From the NCBI GenBank assembly GCA_026400595.1, contig JAPLOT010000065.1, positions 1 to 7,823 of the forward strand: DNA of 7,823 nucleotides. Direction: 5' to 3'. Both the position numbers and the translations under genes were made by a program. This document shows, in pieces, positions 1 through 5,683 of the stretch (position 1 is its first letter; every line of letters starts with the position of its first letter). The notes under the pieces are model-generated. The model had not been told where the DNA came from. It did no database searches and worked only from the letters and a program-made list of their open reading frames with translations. The stretch is from Alphaproteobacteria bacterium (GTDB lineage Bacteria > Pseudomonadota > Alphaproteobacteria > Rhizobiales > Aestuariivirgaceae).

Positions 1-1
1 T

Positions 2-538
2 GGCGCCATGTCGGTTCTCCAGCCCATGATCGATGCCGGCGAAATCGTCGTCCCGTCGGGTCAGATGGGCATGGACAAGGTCGGCACGCTGCGCTGGGAC
101 GGCGCAGTGGCCCAGTCGCGCATGGACAACCTGCTGTCGGCCAACTACACCGACAAGAAGGTCCACGGCGTACTGTCGCCCTATGACGGCCTGTCGCGCG
201 GCATCATCTCCTCGCTCAAGGGCGTGGGCTATGCCCCAGGCCCAGAAATGCCGATCGTCACAGGCCAGGACGCCGAAGTCGCATCGGTCAAGGCGATGCA
301 GGCCGGCGAGCAGTATTCGACCGTGTTCAAGGACACGCGCGAACTGGCCAAGACCACGGCCGGCATGGTCGACGCGGTGATGCAGGGCAAGGAACCCGCC
401 ATCAACGACACGAAGACCTACAACAACGGCGTGAAGGTGGTTCCGTCCAACCTGCTGGTTCCCTACTCGGTGGGTAAGGACGACATCCAGAAGATGCTGG
501 TCGACTCCGGCTACATCAAGGCCGAAGAACTGCAGTAA
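2..538 (+). CDS. chvE: ChvE-like periplasmic sugar-binding protein of a multiple-monosaccharide ABC importer (C-terminal part, 5' end outside window)
   Basis: This is the last 178 codons of a periplasmic substrate-binding protein that captures aldose sugars and hands them to the GguA/GguB transporter encoded next door. The frame is open to the window edge (GGC GCC before the ATG at 8). That ATG is internal, because family members are about 350 residues with a signal peptide, so roughly half is missing. Visible family blocks include GQMGMDKVGTLRWD, then VLSPYDGLSRGIISSLKGVG (hinge and sugar-pocket region), TGQDAEVASVKAM, GEQYSTVFKDTRELA and NDTKTYNNGVKVVPS near the C-terminus. These match what I remember of Agrobacterium ChvE block by block. 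In Agrobacterium, ChvE also works with the VirA sensor in sugar-enhanced virulence induction; nothing here shows that role, and transport alone is enough to explain the gene. It ends with TAA and is followed by a hairpin. The family call is very secure; the exact sugar range is not visible. Confidence 0.95.
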   Translation, partial: GAMSVLQPMIDAGEIVVPSGQMGMDKVGTLRWDGAVAQSRMDNLLSANYTDKKVHGVLSPYDGLSRGIISSLKGVGYAPGPEMPIVTGQDAEVASVKAMQAGEQYSTVFKDTRELAKTTAGMVDAVMQGKEPAINDTKTYNNGVKVVPSNLLVPYSVGKDDIQKMLVDSGYIKAEELQ

Positions 539-552
539 CGATCTGATGCAGC

Positions 553-590
553 GGGCCCTGCAAGTTCACTTGCAGGGCTCGTCTTTCTTT
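553..590 (+). terminator. Hairpin with T-rich tail between the binding-protein gene and gguA
   Basis: A perfect 10-bp stem (GCCCTGCAAG, 555-564, with CTTGCAGGGC, 569-578) closes a TTCA tetraloop. A G-T wobble and one G-C pair extend it outward to 553-580. It is followed by GTCTTTCTTT. The hairpin begins 14 bases after the stop codon of the binding-protein gene. The shape fits a leaky intrinsic terminator or a 3'-end stabilising hairpin, as seen after binding-protein genes in other ABC operons. The T tract is broken by C, so full termination is doubtful. Confidence 0.65.
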
Positions 591-631
591 GTGTAAGTCT
601 GGATGGACCGCCCGCGAGAAGGCGGGGCGCA

Positions 632-653
632 CGCAGCCGGACGGTCGGCTGCG
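632..653 (+). other. Second hairpin just upstream of the gguA ribosome binding site
   Basis: A perfect 8-bp inverted repeat (CGCAGCCG, 632-639, with CGGCTGCG, 646-653) flanks a GACGGT loop. It has no T tract and lies 13 bases before the purine-rich GAGGGGA (667-673) that precedes the gguA start. It could block 3'-to-5' decay or influence ribosome access in the leader of gguA. No riboswitch consensus is recognisable around it. Its function is inference only. Confidence 0.4.
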
Positions 654-679
654 GGACAGGGGAGGCGAGGGGATCGGCC

Positions 680-2209
680 ATGCAGCCCATCCTTGAGATG
701 CATGGAATCACCAAGACGTTTCCGGGTGTGAAGGCGCTGACGGACGTCAATCTCACGGTTATGCCAGCCGAGATTCATGCAGTGGTGGGCGAGAACGGGG
801 CGGGCAAGTCCACGCTGATGAAGGTGCTTTCCGGCGTCTATCCCTCCGGCAGCTACGATGGCATCATCAAATTCGAGGGCAAGGACCGTCACTTCAAGAC
901 CATCGGCGATTCCGAGGACATCGGCATCATCATCATTCATCAGGAGCTGGCTCTGGTGCCGCTCTTGTCGATCGCCGAGAACATCTTTCTGGGCCACGAG
1001 ACTGCCAGGAATGGCGTGATCAACTGGTTCGAAGCCTTTTCCAAGACCAGGGATCTGCTGAAAAAGGTTGGCCTCAGCGAGCATCCGAACACGCTGATCA
1101 CCAATATCGGCACCGGCAAGCAGCAGCTGGTCGAGATCGCCAAGGCGTTGAACAAGAAGGTAAAGCTGCTGATCCTCGACGAACCCACCTCGAGCCTCAA
1201 CGAGACGGATTCGAATGCCTTGCTCGATCTGCTGAAGGGCTTCAAATCGCAGGGTATCTCGTCGATCCTCATCACGCACAAGCTGAATGAGGTGATGAAG
1301 GTTGCCGACCGTATCACCGTGATCCGTGACGGCAAGACCATCGATACGATGGACGTTCATTCCGGCGAGGTGAACGAGGATCGTATCATCAAGGCGATGG
1401 TGGGCCGCGAGCTGACCGATCGCTATCCGCCGCGCCGGGCCAAGGTGCAGGATACGATCTTCGAAGTGAAGAACTGGAATGTCTTTCATCCTCTGCACGC
1501 GGATCGGCAGATCATCAAGGACGTCAACATCCATGTGAAGAAGGGCGAAGTGGTTGGCATCGCCGGCCTCATGGGGGCCGGCCGCACCGAGCTTGCCATG
1601 TCGATCTTCGGCCGCGCCTACGGCCAGCGGATCAGCGGCGAGGTGCTGCTACACGGCAGGCCGGTGGATGTCTCGACCATTCCCAAGGCGATGGATGCCG
1701 GGCTGGCTTATGCCACCGAGGACCACAAGACCTACGGCCTCGTACTGATTGACCACATCAAGCACAATGTCACGCTGGCCAACCTTGACGGCGTATCCGG
1801 TCGCGGCGTGATCGACGACATGCATGAGCTGACGGTCGCCAACAAGTATCGCAACGATCTGCGCATACGTTCGGCCGGCGTTTACCAGGCCACGGTCAAT
1901 CTCTCGGGCGGCAACCAGCAGAAGGTCGTGCTGTCGAAATGGCTGTTCTCCGGCCCTGAGGTGTTGATCCTGGATGAGCCGACCCGCGGCATCGACGTCG
2001 GCGCGAAGTACGAGATCTATGGCATCATCAACAAGCTGGCCGAAGAGGGCAAGGCGGTGATCGTCATTTCTTCCGAGATGCCTGAGCTGTTGGGGATTTC
2101 CGACCGGATCTATGTTCTGAACGAGGGGCGCGTCGTTGGCGAGATGCCGGCGAAGGAAGCGTCCCAGGAGAAGATCATGCGCGCCATAATGAAGTCTTGG
2201 GAGCAATGA
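680..2209 (+). CDS. gguA: Multiple-monosaccharide ABC transporter, two-domain ATP-binding subunit
   Basis: This is the cytoplasmic ATPase that drives sugar import through GguB; its 509 residues are the normal length for the family. It holds two fused nucleotide-binding domains. Domain 1 has Walker A GENGAGKS (37-44), Q-loop Gln88, a signature changed to GTGKQQ (134-139), Walker B LLILDEP (163-169) and switch His200. Domain 2 has the degenerate P-loop GLMGAGRT (296-303, Arg in place of Lys), a canonical LSGGNQQ signature (408-414) and Walker B LILDEPTRGID (429-439), but no switch His (ISSE at 463-466). This asymmetry is normal for the RbsA/XylG/MglA group, where one composite site hydrolyses ATP, and is not decay. 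The ATG at 680 is chosen because GAGGGGA lies six bases upstream and the protein opens on the expected ITKTFPGVKAL block. The stop is one base before gguB. Confidence 0.96.
   Translation: MQPILEMHGITKTFPGVKALTDVNLTVMPAEIHAVVGENGAGKSTLMKVLSGVYPSGSYDGIIKFEGKDRHFKTIGDSEDIGIIIIHQELALVPLLSIAENIFLGHETARNGVINWFEAFSKTRDLLKKVGLSEHPNTLITNIGTGKQQLVEIAKALNKKVKLLILDEPTSSLNETDSNALLDLLKGFKSQGISSILITHKLNEVMKVADRITVIRDGKTIDTMDVHSGEVNEDRIIKAMVGRELTDRYPPRRAKVQDTIFEVKNWNVFHPLHADRQIIKDVNIHVKKGEVVGIAGLMGAGRTELAMSIFGRAYGQRISGEVLLHGRPVDVSTIPKAMDAGLAYATEDHKTYGLVLIDHIKHNVTLANLDGVSGRGVIDDMHELTVANKYRNDLRIRSAGVYQATVNLSGGNQQKVVLSKWLFSGPEVLILDEPTRGIDVGAKYEIYGIINKLAEEGKAVIVISSEMPELLGISDRIYVLNEGRVVGEMPAKEASQEKIMRAIMKSWEQ
2199..2203 (+). 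promoter_or_regulatory. Ribosome binding site of gguB inside the end of gguA
   Basis: GGGAG lies seven bases before the gguB ATG and overlaps the last codons of gguA, whose TGA is separated from the ATG by a single G. Ribosomes finishing gguA can reinitiate on gguB, which supports translational coupling and balanced production of the two subunits. Confidence 0.7.
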
Positions 2210-2210
2210 G

Positions 2211-3410
2211 ATGACAGACGCCACTGTGACCTCGGCCAGTCCGAACATCATGCGGTTCGTAAGGGCCAACATCCGCGACTATGCGCTGCTCATCTCGCTG
2301 CTCGCCATCATGGTCTTCTTCCAGTTCACGACGGGTGGCATCCTGTTCACGCCGCTGAACATGACCAACATCATCCTCCAGAACAGCTATATCGTGATCA
2401 TGGCGCTGGGCATGCTGCTGATCATCGTCGCTGGCCATATTGACCTGTCGGTCGGCTTCCTGAGCGGCTTCGTCGGCGCAATTGCCGGCGTGATGATGGT
2501 GACCTGGAAGTTCGACACCTTCACCTCGGTCGCTGTTTGCCTCGCCTTCGGCACGCTGATCGGCATGCTGCAGGGATATTTCGTGGCCTTCTTCCGAATT
2601 CCGGCCTTCATCGTGACCCTCGCCGGGATGCTGATCTTCCGCGGCTTGATGATCGCCATGCTGAGCGGCCGCAATCTCGGGCCGTTCCCGGAGTCGTTCC
2701 AGGCCTTGTCCAACGGCTATGTTCCAGACTTCCTGGCCTTCATGGCGCCGCAGGGCTTCAACCTCTTTGCCATGGTCGTGGGAGCGGTGGTCACCGGACT
2801 GATCCTCTGGTCCAACTGGCGGTCGCGCCAGCTCGAACAGGCCCACGGCATGGCCGAGGAACCGATCGAACTCTTCTACATCCGCAACGCGCTCATCGCC
2901 GCGGCCTTCCTCGGCTTCTCCTGGATCATGGCCAGCCACCGGGGCCTGCCCAATGTGCTGATCACCATGTTTGCGCTGGTGGCGCTGTTCATGTTCATCA
3001 CCACGCGCACGACCTTCGGTCGCCGCGTCTATGCCATGGGTGGCAACGAGAAGGCGGCGAAACTGTCCGGCATCCGCACCGAGCGGGTCACGGTCATGAT
3101 CTTCGGCATCATGGGGGCGCTAGCGGCGCTGGCCGGCCTGGTTTATGCGGCGCGGCTCAACTCGGCGCAGCCCAAGGCCGGACAGGGCCTTGAACTTGAC
3201 GTGATCGCTGCCTGCTTCATCGGGGGCGCGGCCGTGACCGGGGGCGTGGGCAAGGTGACCGGCGTGGTCATCGGCGCCTTCATCATGGGCGTGATGAACA
3301 ATGGCATGGGCATCATGGGGGTCGGTATCGACTGGCAGCAGGTCATCAAGGGCGCCGTGCTGATGCTGGCCGTCTTCCTGGACGTCTACTACAAGAACAA
3401 GGCCGTCTGA
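2211..3410 (+). CDS. gguB: Multiple-monosaccharide ABC transporter, permease subunit
   Basis: This is the inner-membrane channel of the sugar importer, of the BPD_transp_2 family (RbsC/XylH/MglC type). The 399 residues form about ten hydrophobic segments, roughly at 24-42, 60-98 (two), 103-125, 130-150, 183-200, 225-264 (two), 292-312, 329-352 and 370-392. Diagnostic motifs are GHIDLSVGF (75-83), the cytoplasmic coupling loop MGGNEKAAKLSGI (276-288), and a C-terminal NNGMGIMG ... WQQVIKGAVLMLAVF stretch typical of the ChvE-linked permeases. The polar insert at about 201-224 (SNWRSRQLEQ...) makes it longer than RbsC and is also typical of this subgroup. It is cotranscribed with gguA. It ends six bases short of the stop of a convergent gene. 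The gguC gene that follows gguB in Agrobacterium is absent here. Confidence 0.95.
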   Translation: MTDATVTSASPNIMRFVRANIRDYALLISLLAIMVFFQFTTGGILFTPLNMTNIILQNSYIVIMALGMLLIIVAGHIDLSVGFLSGFVGAIAGVMMVTWKFDTFTSVAVCLAFGTLIGMLQGYFVAFFRIPAFIVTLAGMLIFRGLMIAMLSGRNLGPFPESFQALSNGYVPDFLAFMAPQGFNLFAMVVGAVVTGLILWSNWRSRQLEQAHGMAEEPIELFYIRNALIAAAFLGFSWIMASHRGLPNVLITMFALVALFMFITTRTTFGRRVYAMGGNEKAAKLSGIRTERVTVMIFGIMGALAALAGLVYAARLNSAQPKAGQGLELDVIAACFIGGAAVTGGVGKVTGVVIGAFIMGVMNNGMGIMGVGIDWQQVIKGAVLMLAVFLDVYYKNKAV

Positions 3411-3420
3411 TCGACATCAG
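3407..3420. other. Small inverted repeat spanning both convergent stop codons
   Basis: CTGAT (3407-3411) and ATCAG (3416-3420) form a 5-bp stem with a CGAC loop. The repeat contains the TGA of gguB on one arm and the TGA of the opposite-strand hydrolase gene on the other. With only six bases between the genes, any bidirectional stop signal would have to lie within the coding ends. The stem is short and has no T tract, so it is at best a weak element. Confidence 0.2.
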
Positions 3421-4490
3421 GCTGCCGTCTCACCCGCCCAGACCTGGCCCGGCCGGAACGCCGCAAAGCGCCGGTCCGCAAGGCCGGCCGCCGCTCTGGC
3501 CGTGGACAGATCGCGTTCGGGCTGGTCGATCGCCTCGTTGGTCAGCTGAAAGGTGCCCCAGTGATGGCCGATGGCCGAGGCGGCGCCGCAGTCGGTCATG
3601 ATCTTCACCGCCTCGGCGGGGTTCACATGCTGAGGCTGCATGAACCAGCGAGGCTCGTAGGCCCCGATCGGGAGCGTTGCCAGGCGGATGGGGCCGAAGG
3701 TCTTGCCCGCGTCGCGGAAGAACCGGCCGTCGCCGTAGCCGGTATCGGCAACATGATAGATCGTGCCGGCAGGCGTGGTGATGACGAAGGAGGCCCACAG
3801 AGCCTTGCGTCGGTCAAGCAGGCCACGGGCCGACCAGTGATAGGACGGCGTGAAGTGGACAGTTACGCCGTTGCCAGCGTCATGGGCCTGTCCCCAGTCA
3901 TAGGTCTGTACCGCCGACGCAGACGCAATGGCAGGTGCAATGGCGGCGTCGTTGCCAAGCGGCGCGATGACCGTCGGCTTCCAGCGGCCGGCGATCTGGC
4001 CCAGCGTGGCCGTATCGAGATGGTCGTAGTGTCCGTGCGAGACCACAACCAGATCGATGGGCGGCAGTGCGTCGAAGGCGATGCCGGGCGGATTGACCCG
4101 CTTTGGTCCGGCAATGCTAACGGGACTTGCTCGCTCCGAGTAGACCGGATCGACCAGGATGTTGAGGCCCGCAACCTGATAGAGCAGGCTGGCGTGGCCG
4201 ATCAGCGCAACCCGGAGCCCTGTGCCGCCGACCCGCTGCGGCGGCACATCGGCAAAGGGACTTGGCGCAAACGCAGACCAAGAGGCTGCGGTCTCTCCGA
4301 AACGCCAGCGCAGCAGCCGCGCGATACCTCCCTCGAGCGGGTGGCCGGGAACGAAGAATCGCGTGCCATCGAAGTGATCGCTCATGGGACCTGAATAGGA
4401 GCTGTTGGTGTTGTAGCGATAGGCCCCCGTGCTGAAGAGCAGGGCGGCGGCAGCAGTGGCACTGCGTGCGATGACGGCTCTGCGGTTCAT
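3417..4490 (-). CDS. MBL-fold metallohydrolase, NAPE-PLD/UlaG-like, with Tat-like signal
   Basis: This is a 357-residue zinc-dependent hydrolase with a metallo-beta-lactamase fold. The metal-binding HGHYDH (152-157, HxHxDH) is complete. Further likely ligands are His218 (TPSYHWSARG), Asp249 (HVADTGYGDG) and His309/310 (IGHHWGTF). The FMQPQHVNPAEA block (283-294) is characteristic of the N-acyl-phosphatidylethanolamine phospholipase D branch, so a phosphodiester or lipid-like substrate is plausible. The true substrate of bacterial members is mostly unknown. The N-terminus MNRRAVIARS followed by an Ala/Leu-rich stretch to about residue 23 resembles a twin-arginine signal, with the RR pair but not the full consensus. 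This suggests folding with metal in the cytoplasm and export, or membrane anchoring. The ATG at 4490 is supported by GGGA five bases upstream and by this signal. It is transcribed alone, convergent with gguB. Confidence 0.85.
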   Translation of the reverse strand: MNRRAVIARSATAAAALLFSTGAYRYNTNSSYSGPMSDHFDGTRFFVPGHPLEGGIARLLRWRFGETAASWSAFAPSPFADVPPQRVGGTGLRVALIGHASLLYQVAGLNILVDPVYSERASPVSIAGPKRVNPPGIAFDALPPIDLVVVSHGHYDHLDTATLGQIAGRWKPTVIAPLGNDAAIAPAIASASAVQTYDWGQAHDAGNGVTVHFTPSYHWSARGLLDRRKALWASFVITTPAGTIYHVADTGYGDGRFFRDAGKTFGPIRLATLPIGAYEPRWFMQPQHVNPAEAVKIMTDCGAASAIGHHWGTFQLTNEAIDQPERDLSTARAAAGLADRRFAAFRPGQVWAGETAA

Positions 4491-4577
4491 CCTGATCCCA
4501 CCCGGTGGCCTGATTGGCTTCAGTACGATCTACGTGCCGCGCGGCCATTGGGATGACGAGGTGGCCATGAATGGAGC

Positions 4578-4610
4578 GGAGCCGGCACTGGGTGGGGCAG
4601 TGCCGGCTCC
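4578..4610 (-). terminator. Perfect 13-bp inverted repeat downstream of the cysteine proteinase gene
   Basis: Bases 4578-4590 (ending GCCGGCACTG) are perfectly complementary to 4598-4610, with a 7-base loop (GGTGGGG on plus). It lies about 68 bases past the stop of the minus-strand proteinase gene and upstream of the hydrolase gene, so it probably separates the two transcripts. No T tract follows on either strand, so it would act as a Rho-assisted or 3'-protecting hairpin rather than a classic intrinsic terminator. Confidence 0.5.
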
Positions 4611-4615
4611 TGAGT

Positions 4616-4653
4616 ACCCGGTCTGGTGGGGGATGGGGGGACGCCGACCGGGT
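4616..4653 (-). other. Second inverted repeat with G-run loop
   Basis: ACCCGGTC (4616-4623) and GACCGGGT (4646-4653) form an 8-bp stem around a 22-base loop. On the plus strand the loop carries runs of five (4628-4632) and six (4635-4640) guanines. It sits 25 bases past the stop of the minus-strand proteinase gene, just before the longer hairpin, so the two may form a tandem 3' structure on that transcript. The function is unproven. Confidence 0.35.
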
Positions 4654-4678
4654 CTGTTCTCTGCGTGTCTCTCCTGCC

Positions 4679-5326
4679 TCAGCGGCGGGTTCCAGCGGCG
4701 ACAATGCCGTTGGCGATGGTTTTCTCCCTGGCGAGCGACACCCAGCTGCGCGGATCGCGCTGGGACTGGCGCTTGAGGAACGTGTAGTCGAGGTCCGTCC
4801 AGCGGCGAATCTCGTTGCGGCGGTTGTCGAGGACGTAGTCGCCGTCGCTGGTGCTGACGGTCAGCACGGCATGGCCCTCGTTCCTTTCGTCCAGGACGAC
4901 CGTGATCAGCAACGCCGAAGCCGGAAAACCCAGGTTCTCGAGGTAGCGCTTCTTCAGCAGAACATAGTCTTCGCAGTCACCGGCATCGGCTGGATAGGTC
5001 CAGTATTCGACCTCCCCGAACAGGTCGCTGTCGCTTACGGGTGCGACCTTGCCATTCACGTAGGTGTTGACCTGATAGAGCAGGGTCCAGCGCTCCTGGC
5101 TCATCCTGAGCTTGGCCGGCCGTGCCGCATTGGCCCGGCAGTCTTCAGGATTGCGCGCACAGAAACCGATGAAGCCAATGGGCGGAAGCGCCTGGCCGTA
5201 TTCGGTTGCATGCTTGCTCGTCTTTGGTTTGACCCAGGGGCCGTCGTGGCTGCCCAGAGCCATGACCGGCGCGGCTCCCAGGCTGAGACCCAGAAGTGCC
5301 GCCCCCACGGCGGTTCTGATCTTCAT
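4679..5326 (-). CDS. Secreted transglutaminase-like cysteine proteinase (BTLCP family)
   Basis: This is a 215-residue predicted periplasmic cysteine peptidase of the bacterial transglutaminase-like family (DUF920, peptidase C93, the LapG fold). A signal peptide is clear: MKIR, then a hydrophobic run to about residue 19 and a likely cut after VMA (21-23). The catalytic triad is Cys118 in AGDCEDYVLLKK, His152 in EGHAVLTV and Asp167 in DYVLDNRRNEI, with spacing close to that of LapG. An FCARNPEDC block (55-63) before the catalytic domain is seen in alphaproteobacterial stand-alone members. LapG cleaves biofilm adhesins under control of the c-di-GMP receptor LapD, but neither LapD nor an adhesin is in this window, so the substrate is unknown. 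The frame runs upstream to an ATG at 5548, but the ATG at 5326 is preferred: it has AGGGA six bases before it and starts the signal peptide, while the longer form would overlap the tRNA. Confidence 0.9.
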   Translation of the reverse strand: MKIRTAVGAALLGLSLGAAPVMALGSHDGPWVKPKTSKHATEYGQALPPIGFIGFCARNPEDCRANAARPAKLRMSQERWTLLYQVNTYVNGKVAPVSDSDLFGEVEYWTYPADAGDCEDYVLLKKRYLENLGFPASALLITVVLDERNEGHAVLTVSTSDGDYVLDNRRNEIRRWTDLDYTFLKRQSQRDPRSWVSLAREKTIANGIVAAGTRR

Positions 5327-5468
5327 TTGACGTCCCTTTTGTCTTCTCGTTGCAGCCACACTAGCCACACAGGCTTTGAGATGCCGTTCAGATGGGCATG
5401 CAAATGAGGGGGATTCCGGTAGCTTTGCAGTAACCATTGACGCCGCTGCGACCAGCCGGAACCGGGGG

Positions 5469-5496
5469 TTGATTAATGGGTTAACCCCTGTTAGAC
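5469..5496 (+). promoter_or_regulatory. Possible sigma-70-type promoter of the tRNA-Leu gene
   Basis: TTGATT (5469-5474) and TTAGAC (5491-5496) are 16 bases apart and end 24 bases before the tRNA. This spacing suits a short 5' leader removed by RNase P. A palindrome GGGTTAACCC (5478-5487) lies in the spacer between the two boxes. The match to consensus is moderate. Confidence 0.4.
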
Positions 5497-5520
5497 ACCG
5501 CTCGCCTTCGCAGGTGGCAT

Positions 5521-5605
5521 GCGGCCATGGCGGAATTGGTAGACGCACTAGCTTGAGGTGCTAGCGAGTAACATCGTGGAGGTTCGAGTCCTCTTGGCCG
5601 CACCA
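5521..5605 (+). tRNA. tRNA-Leu (anticodon GAG)
   Basis: A complete class II (long variable arm) tRNA. The acceptor stem is a perfect 7-bp pairing of GCGGCCA (5521-5527) with TGGCCGC (5595-5601), followed by discriminator A and an encoded CCA (5603-5605). The anticodon stem CTAGC/GCTAG holds the loop TTGAGGT (5553-5559), with GAG at 5555-5557 reading CUC/CUU leucine codons. The variable arm CGAG...TCGT follows, then the T arm with loop TTCGAGT (5583-5589) and stem GGAGG/CCTCT. All elements pair, so the gene looks functional. A small AAACC-TTTA-GGTTT hairpin starts on the last base of the CCA (5605-5618). Confidence 0.97.
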
Positions 5606-5683
5606 AACCTTTAGGTTTCCCTGCAGATTAGGGCATGGGTTTCCCACCCCGAGCAGTCTCCAAGCCCTCTCGGCAGGCCTGGC

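Noticed and set aside
566..1534. Long open frame on the minus strand opposite gguA (322 codons)
   Set aside because: It is the antisense of strongly recognisable ATPase sequence; its composition is a by-product of GC-rich codons and no family is recognisable.
2175..2939. Minus-strand open frame opposite gguB, rich in Glu, Asp, His and Arg
   Set aside because: This odd composition is what antisense of hydrophobic membrane-protein codons produces; gguB is unmistakable on the other strand.
3561..4394. Plus-strand open frame of 277 codons opposite the metallohydrolase
   Set aside because: The minus strand holds the complete metal-binding motifs; the plus frame shows no domain and no convincing start.
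4591..4652. Plus-strand G-quadruplex
   Set aside because: Only three compact runs of three or more guanines fall close together; the fourth is about 30 bases away, so a standard quadruplex is not well supported.
4571..5407. Plus-strand open frame of 278 codons opposite the cysteine proteinase
   Set aside because: It covers the proteinase triad region in antisense and has no recognisable domain.
5327..5548. 74-codon N-terminal extension of the cysteine proteinase
   Set aside because: It would overlap the tRNA gene and bury the signal peptide; the ATG at 5326 has a good ribosome site and begins a normal signal sequence.
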